A stretch of 64,000 nucleotides of DNA from an uncultured Eubacteriales bacterium (GCA_934729465.1 CAKVEP010000001.1:115521-179520), one strand, 5' to 3'. Counted from the first letter of the stretch, positions 6,272 to 15,315 are shown. The notes: a model not told the origin generated them from the letters alone. Made by a program: numbers and translations.

Positions 6272-8368
6272 TTACAAAATTTTACTTACAAGCATTCCTA
6301 TTTGATAAATCAACCCTGAGCAAAGCCACGCTATAAATAGCTGATAAAACACTGAAATCATGGTAAGTTTAACGCTTTTAAGTTCCTTTTTCATGGCTGA
6401 TATTGCTGCTACACATGGTGTGTATAAAAGAACAAAAACCATAAATGCATAAGCTCCATACGGCAAAAAATTTGCTACCATAATATCTGAAAGCTGCGCT
6501 ACGTTTTGTGCTCCGTAAAGCACCGCCATTGTACTTACTATCGACTCTTTGGCTATAATACCTGTAAACAGCGACACCGCTACTCTCCAATCTCCAAAGC
6601 CACACAATTTAAACATCGGGGCTATTACATTTCCTATAGACGAAAGGATACTACTTGAACTGTCTGTTGTATATTTTAAGCTCAAGTCAAACGATTGTAA
6701 AAACCATATGACTATCGTTGCTCCAAGAATTACCGTCCCGGCTCTTTCTATGAAATCTCTCACTCTGTCCCAAACATGAAGACCCAAGTTTTTCATCGAC
6801 GGCAACTTGTAAGACGGCATCTCCATAACAAACGGAGCTGCATTACCTTTAAATAAAGTATCTTTGAAAATATAAGCACTTAATATCCCCATGAGTATTC
6901 CCAGAACATAAAGCGAGAAAATCGCTACAGCCTGATTATTCGGGAAAAACGCCGACGCAAACAAAAAATATACAGGCATTTTTGCGCTACAAGACATAAA
7001 CGGAATTAAAAATATAGTTAGTCGCTTATCTTTTTCGTTCTCGAGTATTCTTGTTCCGAGCACCGCCGGAACACTACATCCAAAGCCCATTAAAAGCGGT
7101 ACAAACGCTCTTCCAGAAAGTCCTACTCTTCTTAAAAGCTTATCCATTATAAACGCTGCTCTTGCCATGTATCCGCTGTCTTCCAGAATCGACAACAGCG
7201 TAAACAAAAGTAACACTTGTGGAAGAAACGATATTACCGACCCAACTCCTCCTATAATTGCATCCGTTACTAGACTTCTTGCCCAATCCGACGCATTTAA
7301 TATATTTAACACATTTTCAACCATTCCGCCTATTCCGTTTCGGATAAACAAATCTATTCCAGATTTTAAAAAGTTACCTATAGGTCCGAATGTCACGAAA
7401 AATATAGAAAATATTATTATTAAAAATGAAGGTATCGCCGTAAAACGTCCTGTTAATATTTTATCTATGGCGTCTGTCATTGTCATGCGTTTTCCTATCG
7501 CATTCATCGTGACGCACTTTTCACAAATTTTACATATATATTTATACCTTTGGTCTGCTATAATCATTTCCCTATCCATGTTTGCCGTCGTACGAATCCC
7601 GCTCTTTAGCTTATTTATCTTTTCTTTTATACTTCCTTCAAGCTTTATTTCAGACATTGTTATAGGGTCATCTTCAAACATTTTTACCGCATTAAACCTG
7701 CTATGTATTTTCGATTTATCCTTAATCTCATTATTTAAAATGTTTTCTATATTTTTAATAGCAAGCTCCACATCCATCGAATACAGCGCTTTTGACCTTT
7801 TAAACTCATAGCCACTTTTATAAACTTCTGTTACCTTTCTTAAAAGTTCATCTATCCCAACAAATTTACTTGCTGAAATCGGGATTATTGGCACTCCTAT
7901 TTCTTTTTCAAATTTTTTATAATCTATGTGTTTACCCATCTTTTCTAAAAGGTCTGTCATATTAAGAGCTATTATTATTTTACAGTCAAGCTCCATTAGC
8001 TGCGTTGTTAAATACAAATTTCTCTCTATATTAGTTGCGTCTATTATGTTTATTATAATGTCGGGATGCTCGTTTAAAACGTAGTTTCTCGTGACTATTT
8101 CCTCCGGCGAATACGGAGATAATGAATAAATTCCCGGTAAATCAACTACGTCTATATCGCTGCTCCAATTTTTTACTCTCCCAACCTTATGTTCAACCGT
8201 AACCCCCGGCCAGTTCCCAACATATTGACAGCTCCCTGTTAACTGATTAAACAGCGTTGTTTTTCCACAATTCGGATTCCCTATCAGCGCCACTTTAGGA
8301 CATTTTATCTCTTTGTTTTTTGCTTTTAAAACATTTGTTTTATCTTCTGTGTAAATCACATTATTCAT
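6272..8368 (-). CDS. feoB: Ferrous iron transporter FeoB
   Basis: A 698-residue cytoplasmic-membrane protein that imports Fe(II). The N-terminal G domain has GNPNCGKT (30-37, G1), the switch segment NWPGVTVE, DLPG (G3) and NMTD (G4). It is followed by a helical GDI-like region (about 180-290) and the membrane domain with two Gate-type segments (PVYFLFASAFFP region and the second GGVGSVISFLPQVLLLF/GFGCSVPAVLGTR area). The conserved Cys in GFGCSVPA is present. The ATG overlaps the feoA stop (ATGA), so the two are translationally coupled. The last ~20 residues are hydrophobic, with no extra C-terminal domain. Confidence 0.98.
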   Translation of the reverse strand: MNNVIYTEDKTNVLKAKNKEIKCPKVALIGNPNCGKTTLFNQLTGSCQYVGNWPGVTVEHKVGRVKNWSSDIDVVDLPGIYSLSPYSPEEIVTRNYVLNEHPDIIINIIDATNIERNLYLTTQLMELDCKIIIALNMTDLLEKMGKHIDYKKFEKEIGVPIIPISASKFVGIDELLRKVTEVYKSGYEFKRSKALYSMDVELAIKNIENILNNEIKDKSKIHSRFNAVKMFEDDPITMSEIKLEGSIKEKINKLKSGIRTTANMDREMIIADQRYKYICKICEKCVTMNAIGKRMTMTDAIDKILTGRFTAIPSFLIIIFSIFFVTFGPIGNFLKSGIDLFIRNGIGGMVENVLNILNASDWARSLVTDAIIGGVGSVISFLPQVLLLFTLLSILEDSGYMARAAFIMDKLLRRVGLSGRAFVPLLMGFGCSVPAVLGTRILENEKDKRLTIFLIPFMSCSAKMPVYFLFASAFFPNNQAVAIFSLYVLGILMGILSAYIFKDTLFKGNAAPFVMEMPSYKLPSMKNLGLHVWDRVRDFIERAGTVILGATIVIWFLQSFDLSLKYTTDSSSSILSSIGNVIAPMFKLCGFGDWRVAVSLFTGIIAKESIVSTMAVLYGAQNVAQLSDIMVANFLPYGAYAFMVFVLLYTPCVAAISAMKKELKSVKLTMISVFYQLFIAWLCSGLIYQIGMLVSKIL

Positions 8369-8667
8369 CTGACATCCCTATTCCTATTCGACAAATATAT
8401 TTCACACGCTTCAGATTTCCTTATACTAAGCTGATACCCTCTTAGCTTAATTTCTAGCGGGTCACCCAAAGGCGCAAGTTTAACTACTTCAATTTTCACT
8501 CCCGGAGTTATTCCCATGTCTATAATTCTGCGACGGATTGCTCCTGTGCCACACACAGCCTCAACAACTGCGCTTTCTTTTGGTTTCATATTACTTAAAC
8601 GAAAAGTTCCGTGTTTTTGAACGTTATTTATTTCAAGATTTTTTTTATTTTTACTAAACAATCTCAT
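8365..8667 (-). CDS. feoA: FeoA, cytoplasmic partner of FeoB
   Basis: A 100-residue protein with the small SH3-like FeoA fold: LSNMKPKESAVVEAV, then RRRIIDMGITPGVKIEVVKLAPLGDPLEIKLRGYQLSIRK, where the G-I-T-P-G and G-D-P-x-E-I-K-L motifs are diagnostic. The first ~20 residues are a basic extension beyond the usual ~75-residue protein. GGGAGG lies before the ATG. It is first in the feo operon and overlaps feoB by 4 bases. FeoA is thought to act on the FeoB G domain. Confidence 0.95.
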   Translation of the reverse strand: MRLFSKNKKNLEINNVQKHGTFRLSNMKPKESAVVEAVCGTGAIRRRIIDMGITPGVKIEVVKLAPLGDPLEIKLRGYQLSIRKSEACEIYLSNRNRDVR

Positions 8668-8688
8668 TATTTTTCCTCCCTCTGTTAT

Positions 8689-8717
8689 AGTTTACTACTA
8701 TCGGTATAAAATGTAAA
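8689..8717 (-). promoter_or_regulatory. Candidate feo promoter and operator
   Basis: On the minus strand TTTACA (8712-8717), 17 bases and TAAACT (8689-8694) lie just before feoA. The same bases form an inverted pair GTTTAC...GTAAAC (8690-8695 and 8713-8718), a possible binding site for the DtxR-type repressor. It does not closely match the classical iron box. Confidence 0.45.
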
Positions 8718-8863
8718 CCCCGGCTAACATTTTTGGCAAATTATCACACAATAATATTTTTTTACGCTTATTTTTATTCTTTTACTCCTTTTATAAATTA
8801 AAATAAATAATTTTCCGTTTTATGCTAATAATATTCCTAAATTAATTTTTTAGGGTGGTTTGT

Positions 8864-9877
8864 ATGGCAAAAAGAATTGGTAAAAATACTATAAAAATGG
8901 AAAATAAACCTTCAATAAAAGGCTTCGCGTCCGTGTGCGGAAAAAAAGAATCCGAAGGTCCGCTCGGCTCCTACTTCGACCTCACTTTCGATGACACCAC
9001 TTTAGGAGAGGCTTCTTGGGAAAAAGCTGAAAGCAGACTCCAATCAGAAGCCGTAAACAAAGCTTTAGACAAAGCCAATGTTACCGCTTCTGAAGTAAAT
9101 TATATATTTGCCGGGGATTTACTAAATCAATGTATATCTTCCACTTTCGGACTTAGAAATCTTGGAGTCCCATTCTTAGGTCAATACGGCGCTTGCTCAA
9201 CTATGGCTCAAACTTTAGCTTTGTCGTCTATAATGGTGGAATCTCAAATTGCTGATAATTGTATTGCCGTAACGTCTTCTCACTTTTGTTCTGCCGAACG
9301 TCAGTTCAGGTTCCCCCTAGAATATGGCGGTCAGCGAACTCCCACCGCTCAATGGACTGTCACGGGGTCAGGTGCTGCAATTGTAAGCAAAGGCGAAAAG
9401 GACCTTTTAATCGACCACGTTACAATTGGTAAAATCGTCGACTTGGGCATAAAAGATGCTACTAACATGGGCGCTGCTATGGCTCCTGCCGCTGCTGATA
9501 CTTTGTCGACTTTCTTTAAAGATACTTCAACCACTCCCGAAGATTATGATTTGATATTGTCGGGCGACCTTGGCGAAGTCGGTGGAAAGCTTTTAAAAGA
9601 GCTTTTAAAACGAGATGGTATAACGCTCGGAAAAAATTATGACGATTGTGGAATGATGATATACCATCAAAAGAAACAAGATGTACACGCCGGAGGCTCC
9701 GGGTGCGGATGTTCTGCTTCCGTGCTTTGCTCTTTAATTCTCAGTAAAATGCAAAAACATGAATTAAACAACGTAATTTTTATGGCTACGGGTGCATTAA
9801 TGTCGCCAACTTCTTCACAGCAGGGCGAAAGTATTCCCGGAATCGCTCACTTGATTAATTTTAAAAATATTATCTAA
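8864..9877 (+). CDS. spoVAD: Stage V sporulation protein AD
   Basis: A 337-residue SpoVAD, the protein with a thiolase-like fold that binds dipicolinic acid for uptake into the forespore and lies on the outer face of the inner spore membrane. Recognisable segments are GPLGSYFDL, GDLLNQCISSTFGLR, FLGQYGACSTMAQTLAL, TSSHFCSAERQFRFPLEYGGQRTPTAQWTVTGSGA, GDLGEVGG and HAGGSGCGCSASVL. The ATG at 8864 is chosen because AGGGTGG sits 5 bases upstream; a GTG at 8855 lies inside that site. Unlike the usual spoVAC-AD-AE cluster it stands alone here, so its partners must be elsewhere. A spore-protein gene follows. Confidence 0.96.
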   Translation: MAKRIGKNTIKMENKPSIKGFASVCGKKESEGPLGSYFDLTFDDTTLGEASWEKAESRLQSEAVNKALDKANVTASEVNYIFAGDLLNQCISSTFGLRNLGVPFLGQYGACSTMAQTLALSSIMVESQIADNCIAVTSSHFCSAERQFRFPLEYGGQRTPTAQWTVTGSGAAIVSKGEKDLLIDHVTIGKIVDLGIKDATNMGAAMAPAAADTLSTFFKDTSTTPEDYDLILSGDLGEVGGKLLKELLKRDGITLGKNYDDCGMMIYHQKKQDVHAGGSGCGCSASVLCSLILSKMQKHELNNVIFMATGALMSPTSSQQGESIPGIAHLINFKNII

Positions 9878-9930
9878 GTTCCACATTTTACTATAAATAT
9901 ATTGCTCTTTATTTCACACAATATAATCGA

Positions 9931-9958
9931 GAATAGTATAAAAACATTTTTACTATTC
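9931..9958 (+). other. Hairpin-forming inverted repeat before the spore-protein gene
   Basis: GAATAGTA (9931-9938) pairs exactly with TACTATTC (9951-9958). There is no T run after it, so it is not a classical terminator for spoVAD. It may be an operator, or overlap a sporulation promoter for the next gene. Confidence 0.4.
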
Positions 9959-9999
9959 TTATCTATCCACTGAACAATATATTTAAAGAGGTGACAAAC

Positions 10000-10194
10000 A
10001 TGTCAAAAAACAAAAACAATATCGTACCTGAAGCAAGAGAAGCTCTTGACAAATTCAAAATGGAAGCAGCAAACGAAGTTGGAGTAAACCTAAAGCAAGG
10101 ATACAATGGTCATTTAACAGCTCGAGAAGCCGGTTCTGTTGGCGGACAGATGGTTAAAAAAATGATTAAAGAATACGAACAGAACATGAAATAA
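10000..10194 (+). CDS. Alpha/beta-type small acid-soluble spore protein
   Basis: A 64-residue DNA-binding spore protein that coats and protects forespore DNA. It has both family signatures: the germination-protease site region KFKMEAANEVGV (cleavage expected after Glu in M-E-A) and the C-terminal TAREAGSVGGQMVKKMI. The ATG at 10000 is used because the GTG at 9991 is part of the AGAGGTGA ribosome site. In other spore formers such genes are read by sigma-G in the forespore; no clear consensus could be fixed here. It lies 122 bases after spoVAD and ends at its own terminator. Confidence 0.95.
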   Translation: MSKNKNNIVPEAREALDKFKMEAANEVGVNLKQGYNGHLTAREAGSVGGQMVKKMIKEYEQNMK

Positions 10195-10205
10195 TGAATT
10201 TTTTT

Positions 10206-10240
10206 AAGACATAAATCAAATTTGATTTATGTCTTATTTT
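10206..10240. terminator. Bidirectional terminator
   Basis: A perfect 15-bp inverted repeat (10206-10220 with 10221-10235) followed by ATTTTTAT on the plus strand and preceded by T/A-rich sequence. It lies between the spore-protein gene and the convergent metal ATPase gene. Confidence 0.85.
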
Positions 10241-10244
10241 TATC

Positions 10245-12092
10245 CTAATATTCTTTTTTATGGTAACTTAGCGCTCTTAACGAATTTATTATTGCTATTA
10301 CAGATACTCCAACATCTGCAAACACTGCACTCCACATACTCGCAAGTCCAAAAAATCCTAATAGAAGTATCGCAAATTTTACTCCCAGAGAAAAAATTAT
10401 ATTTTGTTTCGTAATTTTAACAGTGTTCTTTGAAATAACTATGGCGTCCACTATCTTTGAAGGCTTATCGTCCATCACCACAACGTCTGCCGTTTCAACT
10501 GCCGCATCTGCTCCAAGCGCTCCCATCGCTACTCCTATATCCGCTCCTGCAAGCACCGGTGCATCATTTATTCCGTCCCCTGCAAAGATTAATGTACCAT
10601 CATCGTCTGTCTTTTCCAAAAGTAAATTTAACTCTTTAAGCTTATCCATTGGCAATAATTCAGATGCAACATAATCTAAATTTAAATCACTTGAAAGTGT
10701 TTCAGAGATAATTTTAGCGTCCCCTGTTAACATTGCAATCTTTTCTATACCTATCTTTCTTAATCCTCTGATTGCTGTTTTTGTGTCGTCTTTTATTTTG
10801 TCTGATATAACCATGTAGCCCGCAAATTTACCGTTTACACTCATATAATTTACCGTCCCCACAGGCTTTACATTCGCACATTCCACACCTATTTCATCCA
10901 TTAATTTTTTGTTCCCAAGATATATCTCACTTCCGTTAACATTTGCTTTTACTCCATATCCCGCAAGCTCTTTAACATCTTTTACTTTACTTTCTAAAAC
11001 TTCCCTGTCATAAGCTCGCTTAATCGAGAGCGCTATTGGGTGGGGCGAATATATTTCGGCATGAGCTGCAAGCTCTAAAAATTTATCTCTGTCCATACCA
11101 ACAGGCTTCACTTTAGTTACTGAAAATGTTCCTTTTGTCAGAGTTCCGGTTTTGTCAAATACGACGGTCGCTGCGGACGCAAGTGCTTCTATGTAGTTGC
11201 TTCCTTTTATAAGTATACCGTTTTTTGACGCACACCCTATTCCACAAAAAAATGTTAGCGGAATTGATATTACCAATGCACACGGACACGATATTACTAA
11301 AAATATCAATGCTTTATATACCCACTCTTTCAAAACGAAACTTGAAATAAAAATAGGTGGTATAAACGCTATAAGTACGGCTATACATATTACAGTTGGA
11401 GTGTAATACCTTGAAAAACGAGTTATAAAATTTTCCGTTTGTGCCTTTTGACTCGATGCATTTTGAACTAAGTCTAAAATTTTTGAAACCGTTGACTCTC
11501 CAAATTCTTTCTCAACCTTCACAATAAGCGTACCGCTCAAATTTATACACCCGCTTAAAATCTTATCTCCGGGAACTATATTTTTTGGTATTGACTCTCC
11601 TGTTAACACAGACATATCAACAGATGAATTACCGTCTGTAACCACGCTGTCGAGCGGACATTTTTCACCCGGTTTTATTAATATACTGTCTCCGATTTTA
11701 ACCTTTTCCGGCGATACTTTCATTGGTTTTCCATCGACTAGTAAATTTGCGTAATCAGGACGAATGTTTAAAAGGGATTGTATTGATTTTTTTGATTTGT
11801 TTTCAGCATAATGCTCAAATATTTCTCCAATCTGGTAAAACAGCATTACCGCCACTCCCTCGGGATACTCTCCTAATACAAATGCTCCTATCGTGGCAAT
11901 ACTCATAAGTAAGTTTTCATCAAACACCTTCCCCACAAATATATTTTTTATAGCTTTAATTAATACCTCCAAACCTAAAACAAGGTATCCTAAGATAAAT
12001 GCTATTAGTCTTATTTTGCTGTATTCATCAGATGACATACCTATAATTAATAATATAAATCCACTTATTATTTTTATAAGCGATGATGTCAT
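10245..12092 (-). CDS. Heavy-metal-exporting P1B ATPase (Zn/Cd/Pb type)
   Basis: A 615-residue cytoplasmic-membrane pump. Four helices in the first ~110 residues are followed by the actuator domain with TGES (164-167). The metal-binding helix carries SCPCAL (268-273), the phosphorylation site is DKTGTLTKG (Asp313), and HPIA in the nucleotide domain, GDGINDAP and two C-terminal helices follow. SCPCAL with DKTGTLT fits the P1B-2 group that exports Zn(II), Cd(II) and Pb(II). There is no N-terminal HMA or Cys-rich metal-binding domain, so the pump is shorter than CadA/ZntA. TAGGAGTGAT precedes the ATG. No ArsR/MerR-type regulator is adjacent; a palindrome upstream may be an operator. Confidence 0.93.
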   Translation of the reverse strand: MTSSLIKIISGFILLIIGMSSDEYSKIRLIAFILGYLVLGLEVLIKAIKNIFVGKVFDENLLMSIATIGAFVLGEYPEGVAVMLFYQIGEIFEHYAENKSKKSIQSLLNIRPDYANLLVDGKPMKVSPEKVKIGDSILIKPGEKCPLDSVVTDGNSSVDMSVLTGESIPKNIVPGDKILSGCINLSGTLIVKVEKEFGESTVSKILDLVQNASSQKAQTENFITRFSRYYTPTVICIAVLIAFIPPIFISSFVLKEWVYKALIFLVISCPCALVISIPLTFFCGIGCASKNGILIKGSNYIEALASAATVVFDKTGTLTKGTFSVTKVKPVGMDRDKFLELAAHAEIYSPHPIALSIKRAYDREVLESKVKDVKELAGYGVKANVNGSEIYLGNKKLMDEIGVECANVKPVGTVNYMSVNGKFAGYMVISDKIKDDTKTAIRGLRKIGIEKIAMLTGDAKIISETLSSDLNLDYVASELLPMDKLKELNLLLEKTDDDGTLIFAGDGINDAPVLAGADIGVAMGALGADAAVETADVVVMDDKPSKIVDAIVISKNTVKITKQNIIFSLGVKFAILLLGFFGLASMWSAVFADVGVSVIAIINSLRALSYHKKEY

Positions 12093-12180
12093 AGTATATC
12101 ACTCCTATTAAACTATGTATTACTTTTATATTTTGCACACTTTCCACAAAATTTTCAACATTTAATTATCCAACACTATT

Positions 12181-12200
12181 ATTATATGGTCACATACCAT
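12181..12200 (-). promoter_or_regulatory. Possible promoter -10 and operator for the metal ATPase
   Basis: On the minus strand TATAAT (12181-12186) directly follows the interrupted palindrome ATGGT-n5-ACCAT (12186-12200). No good -35 is seen at 16-18 bases, which would suit an activated or repressed promoter. The transcript would start about 80 bases before the ATG. Confidence 0.4.
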
Positions 12201-12345
12201 GTTTTAGATACAATTATTTTTTTATCCCACTAACTATTATATTATAATCTCTTTCTTCATTTTCGTACTTTAAATTATATTTATATCATTATTCAGCCTT
12301 CTTTTTATATACCTTATAAATACATTTTTTAGGTCAATTAAGGTA

Positions 12346-12374
12346 TTTACATATCATAAATAATATTATAAAAT
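12346..12374 (+). promoter_or_regulatory. Promoter for the pyrH operon
   Basis: TTTACA (12346-12351), 17 bases and TAAAAT (12369-12374) precede the pyrH ribosome site by about 25 bases. Confidence 0.55.
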
Positions 12375-12415
12375 ATTATTAGTTATAAATTTATATTGGG
12401 GAGAGTGTTAGTTCT

Positions 12416-13120
12416 TTGAAACTTAAATATAATAGAGTATTGCTCAAAATTAGCGGCGAAGCTTTAGCAGGAAATTCTAAAACAGGAATAGACTTTGACA
12501 CCGTTACTCAAATCGGTAAGGTTGTTAAAAAATGTGTTGACTGTGGCGTACAAATCGGAATCGTTGTTGGCGGAGGAAACTTCTGGCGCGGCAGAACCAG
12601 CGGCAAGATGGACAGAACCCGTGCTGACCACATGGGTATGATGGCAACCGTTATTAACTCGCTTGGTATTGCCGACGTGTTAGAACAACTAGGGCTTGAT
12701 GTTAGAGTTCAAACTTCTATAGACATATACCCTGTTGCTGAACCTTTTTCTTGTAGCAAAGCTATAAGACACCTCGAAAAAGGTAGAGTTGTCATATTCG
12801 GCTGCGGAACCGGAAGCCCATTTTTCTCTACTGATACTGCTGCTACTTTACGTGCTGCTGAAATCGGAGCCGAGATAATCTTTAAGGCAACAAATATTGA
12901 CGGCGTTTATGACTCTGACCCAAGGTCTAATCCAAACGCTAAAAAATATGATAACGTATCTTTTGAAGAAGTTTTGAATAAAAATTTACAAGTTATGGAT
13001 AGTACTGCTGCATCAATGTGCAGAGATAATCAAATTCCTATACTTGTGTTTAGTATTAAAGACCCAGAAAATATATTCTCTGCCATGAACGGAGAAAAAA
13101 TCGGTACTGTTGTCAAATAA
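12416..13120 (+). CDS. pyrH: UMP kinase
   Basis: A 234-residue amino-acid-kinase-fold enzyme that phosphorylates UMP with ATP, feeding UTP and CTP synthesis. Motifs: LLKISGEAL (phosphate loop), IVVGGGNFWRG, RADHMGMMATVINSL, GTGSPFFSTDTAA, and KATNIDGVYDSDPR. The start is TTG; GGGGAG lies 12 bases upstream, slightly far, but the alignment of the N-terminus agrees. It is first in the run pyrH-frr-uppS-cdsA-dxr-rseP-ispG-polC; in many Firmicutes rpsB and tsf come before pyrH, but here a promoter does. Confidence 0.97.
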   Translation: MKLKYNRVLLKISGEALAGNSKTGIDFDTVTQIGKVVKKCVDCGVQIGIVVGGGNFWRGRTSGKMDRTRADHMGMMATVINSLGIADVLEQLGLDVRVQTSIDIYPVAEPFSCSKAIRHLEKGRVVIFGCGTGSPFFSTDTAATLRAAEIGAEIIFKATNIDGVYDSDPRSNPNAKKYDNVSFEEVLNKNLQVMDSTAASMCRDNQIPILVFSIKDPENIFSAMNGEKIGTVVK

Positions 13121-13141
13121 ATTATAGGAGGAATTATTTTT

Positions 13142-13696
13142 ATGAAAGAAGTATTTCAAAACGCTGAAACTCGTATGAAAAAAACTATAGATTCTTTAAA
13201 TTCAGAGTACATATCAATCAGAGCCGGCAGGGCTAACCCTTCCGTTCTCGACAAGGTTATGGTTGACTACTACGGAACCCCCACTCCCATTAATCAAGTT
13301 GCGGCTGTTTCTGTTACTGAAGCCAGAATCCTTACTATCCAACCTTGGGATATGTCTATCGTGAACAGCGTTGAAAAGGCTATTCAAAAGGCTGATTTGG
13401 GCGTTAACCCTCAAAATGACGGAAAAATTATCAGAATAATTTTCCCTCAGCTCACTGAAGACAGAAGAAAAGAAATTGCTAAAGACATCTCTAAAATGGC
13501 TGAGGAAGCTAAGGTTTCTATTCGTTCTATCCGCCGTGATGTTATGGACAAAATTAAAGCTATGAAGAAAAATTCAGAAATCACTGAAGACGATTTGAAA
13601 CAAGGCGAAAAGAAAGTTCAAGATATAACAGACAAATTCTGTGCTCAAATTGATGATTTATGCGCAAGTAAGTCTAAACAAGTGATGGAAGTGTAA
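13142..13696 (+). CDS. frr: Ribosome recycling factor
   Basis: A 184-residue tRNA-shaped factor that, with EF-G, splits post-termination ribosomes. The triple-helix domain (MKKTIDSLNSEYISIRAGRANPSVLDKVMVDYYG region) and the inserted beta-domain (TPINQVAAVSVTEARILTIQPWD) are followed by the C-terminal helices with PQLTEDRRKEIAKDI and VSIRSIRRD. AGGAGG precedes the ATG by 8 bases, and the gene follows pyrH by 21 bases. Confidence 0.98.
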   Translation: MKEVFQNAETRMKKTIDSLNSEYISIRAGRANPSVLDKVMVDYYGTPTPINQVAAVSVTEARILTIQPWDMSIVNSVEKAIQKADLGVNPQNDGKIIRIIFPQLTEDRRKEIAKDISKMAEEAKVSIRSIRRDVMDKIKAMKKNSEITEDDLKQGEKKVQDITDKFCAQIDDLCASKSKQVMEV

Positions 13697-13735
13697 TTTA
13701 AAATTACCATTTTACTGTCAGAGAGAAAGGCTTTT

Positions 13736-14476
13736 ATGAAATTATTTTTTACATCTAAAAAAAATATTACTAATAATACTGTACTACCAAAACACATAGG
13801 TATCATTATGGACGGAAACGGCAGATGGGCAAAAAAACGTGGATTGCCTCGAAAAATGGGGCATTCTGCGGGCGCTCAGACTTTTAAAACCATCGTTAGA
13901 TACTGTAGCGATATTGGTATACAGTATTTAACTGTGTATGCGTTTTCAACCGAAAATTGGAAACGTCCTGAAGATGAACTCAATTCTTTAATGAATTTGT
14001 TTGAGTCTTACTTTAGGGAAGCTTTACGCGATTTTAAAGACGAAAATATAAAAGTATGCTTTTTAGGAGATACCAGTCATTTTAGCGATACTTTACAGTC
14101 TTTAATTAACGAAGTCAGAGAAAATTCAAAAAACAAAGACGGAATGGTGTTAAACATCGCTTTAAATTACGGAAGTCGAGCCGAAATTTTAAGAGCCGTT
14201 AAAAATGTGGGTAAAAAAATAAACGACGGAGATATGTGTGTTTCAGATTTAACGGAAGATACCTTCTCCCAATTTTTATACACTTCAGGGCAACCTGACG
14301 TTGATTTAATAATCCGCCCGAGCGGAGAACACAGAATTTCTAACTTTTTATTATGGCAATGTGCTTACGCTGAATTCGTTTTTATGGATAAATTATGGCC
14401 TGATTTTAAATGTAAAGACTTAGACCTCGCTTTAAAAATATTTTCTCAGCGTAACAGACGTTTTGGAGGTGTGTGA
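13736..14476 (+). CDS. uppS: Undecaprenyl diphosphate synthase
   Basis: A 246-residue cis-prenyltransferase that extends farnesyl diphosphate with isopentenyl diphosphate to make the C55 lipid carrier for cell-wall synthesis. The signature HIGIIMDGNGRWAKKRG contains catalytic Asp26; YLTVYAFSTENWKRP and RPSGEHRISNFLLWQ follow as expected. It works in series with dxr and ispG, which supply its substrate in the same operon, and sits just before cdsA (3-base gap). Confidence 0.98.
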   Translation: MKLFFTSKKNITNNTVLPKHIGIIMDGNGRWAKKRGLPRKMGHSAGAQTFKTIVRYCSDIGIQYLTVYAFSTENWKRPEDELNSLMNLFESYFREALRDFKDENIKVCFLGDTSHFSDTLQSLINEVRENSKNKDGMVLNIALNYGSRAEILRAVKNVGKKINDGDMCVSDLTEDTFSQFLYTSGQPDVDLIIRPSGEHRISNFLLWQCAYAEFVFMDKLWPDFKCKDLDLALKIFSQRNRRFGGV

Positions 14477-14479
14477 TTT

Positions 14480-15301
14480 TTGCTTTCTAAGAGGATTACT
14501 TCCGGGGTTATCGGAGGAATTTTAGCTATTGCTGTGCTTATTTTTAACCAGTCGTTTCCTATGCTTATAAATAGTATTATCTCGCTTGTTACCATTTTGG
14601 CTATATCTGAAATTTTTACTGTGATGGGTATTTCAGATTTATTAAGCGTTACAATTCCAACCTCGATATTCGTTGCTATAATGCCTATGTTCGGAAGCGG
14701 AATACTGTGGGAAATTTCTTGGTTTATATATACCGTTGTTATATTTATGATGCTGATTTTAAATCAGACGTTAAAGCTTAAAGACATTTCTTTTATATAC
14801 ACTATGGCTATATTAATCACATTCTCACTTTCAAGGTTAGTGGCTTTACGCGATTTTGACGCACAGTATGGAAGTTTTTACGTACTACTGGCTCTCGGCA
14901 CTGCTTGGATGTCTGATACTGGGGCTTACTTTTGCGGTAAAAAATACGGAAAACATAAGCTTTGTCCGAACGTCAGCCCTAAAAAGACAATCGAGGGGGT
15001 AATTGGAGGAATCGTGTCTTGCGTTTTATCGCTAGTTTTTATAGGTCTTATATTTAACAATTTTATTTTCCCTGAAAAATATCAAATAAATTACTTCTTG
15101 TTAATCCTTTTGGGATTAATCGGTTCGCCTATATCCGTTATCGGCGATTTATGTTTCTCGGTTATTAAAAGGAATTGTCATGTTAAAGACTTCGGCAACA
15201 CTATCCCCGGACACGGCGGTATTTTAGATAGGTTCGACAGCTTAATATTTGTTGCTCCTTACACTTATCTATTTATAAAGTTAATTCCTATAATCGTTTA
15301 A
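14480..15301 (+). CDS. cdsA: Phosphatidate cytidylyltransferase
   Basis: A 273-residue multi-spanning membrane enzyme that makes CDP-diacylglycerol from phosphatidic acid and CTP, the branch point of phospholipid synthesis. About eight hydrophobic segments are seen, with the loop WMSDTGAYFCGKKYGKHKL and the C-terminal family signature SVIKRNCHVKDFG...PGHGGILDRFDS. The start is TTG, with GGAGGTG eight bases upstream lying in the end of uppS. Confidence 0.96.
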   Translation: MLSKRITSGVIGGILAIAVLIFNQSFPMLINSIISLVTILAISEIFTVMGISDLLSVTIPTSIFVAIMPMFGSGILWEISWFIYTVVIFMMLILNQTLKLKDISFIYTMAILITFSLSRLVALRDFDAQYGSFYVLLALGTAWMSDTGAYFCGKKYGKHKLCPNVSPKKTIEGVIGGIVSCVLSLVFIGLIFNNFIFPEKYQINYFLLILLGLIGSPISVIGDLCFSVIKRNCHVKDFGNTIPGHGGILDRFDSLIFVAPYTYLFIKLIPIIV

Positions 15302-15315
15302 AAGGAGAAATAAAT

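Larger units (their letters stand above)
12093..12415. other. Divergent intergenic region between the metal ATPase and pyrH
   Basis: 323 very AT-rich bases with no gene. The left part carries the start signals of the ATPase gene and the palindrome at 12186-12200; the right end holds the pyrH promoter. Nothing resembling a known riboswitch or structured RNA was seen. Confidence 0.7.

Noticed and set aside
7167..7811. 214-codon open frame on the plus strand
   Set aside because: It lies wholly opposite feoB, shows no ribosome site and has a composition explained by the reverse frame.
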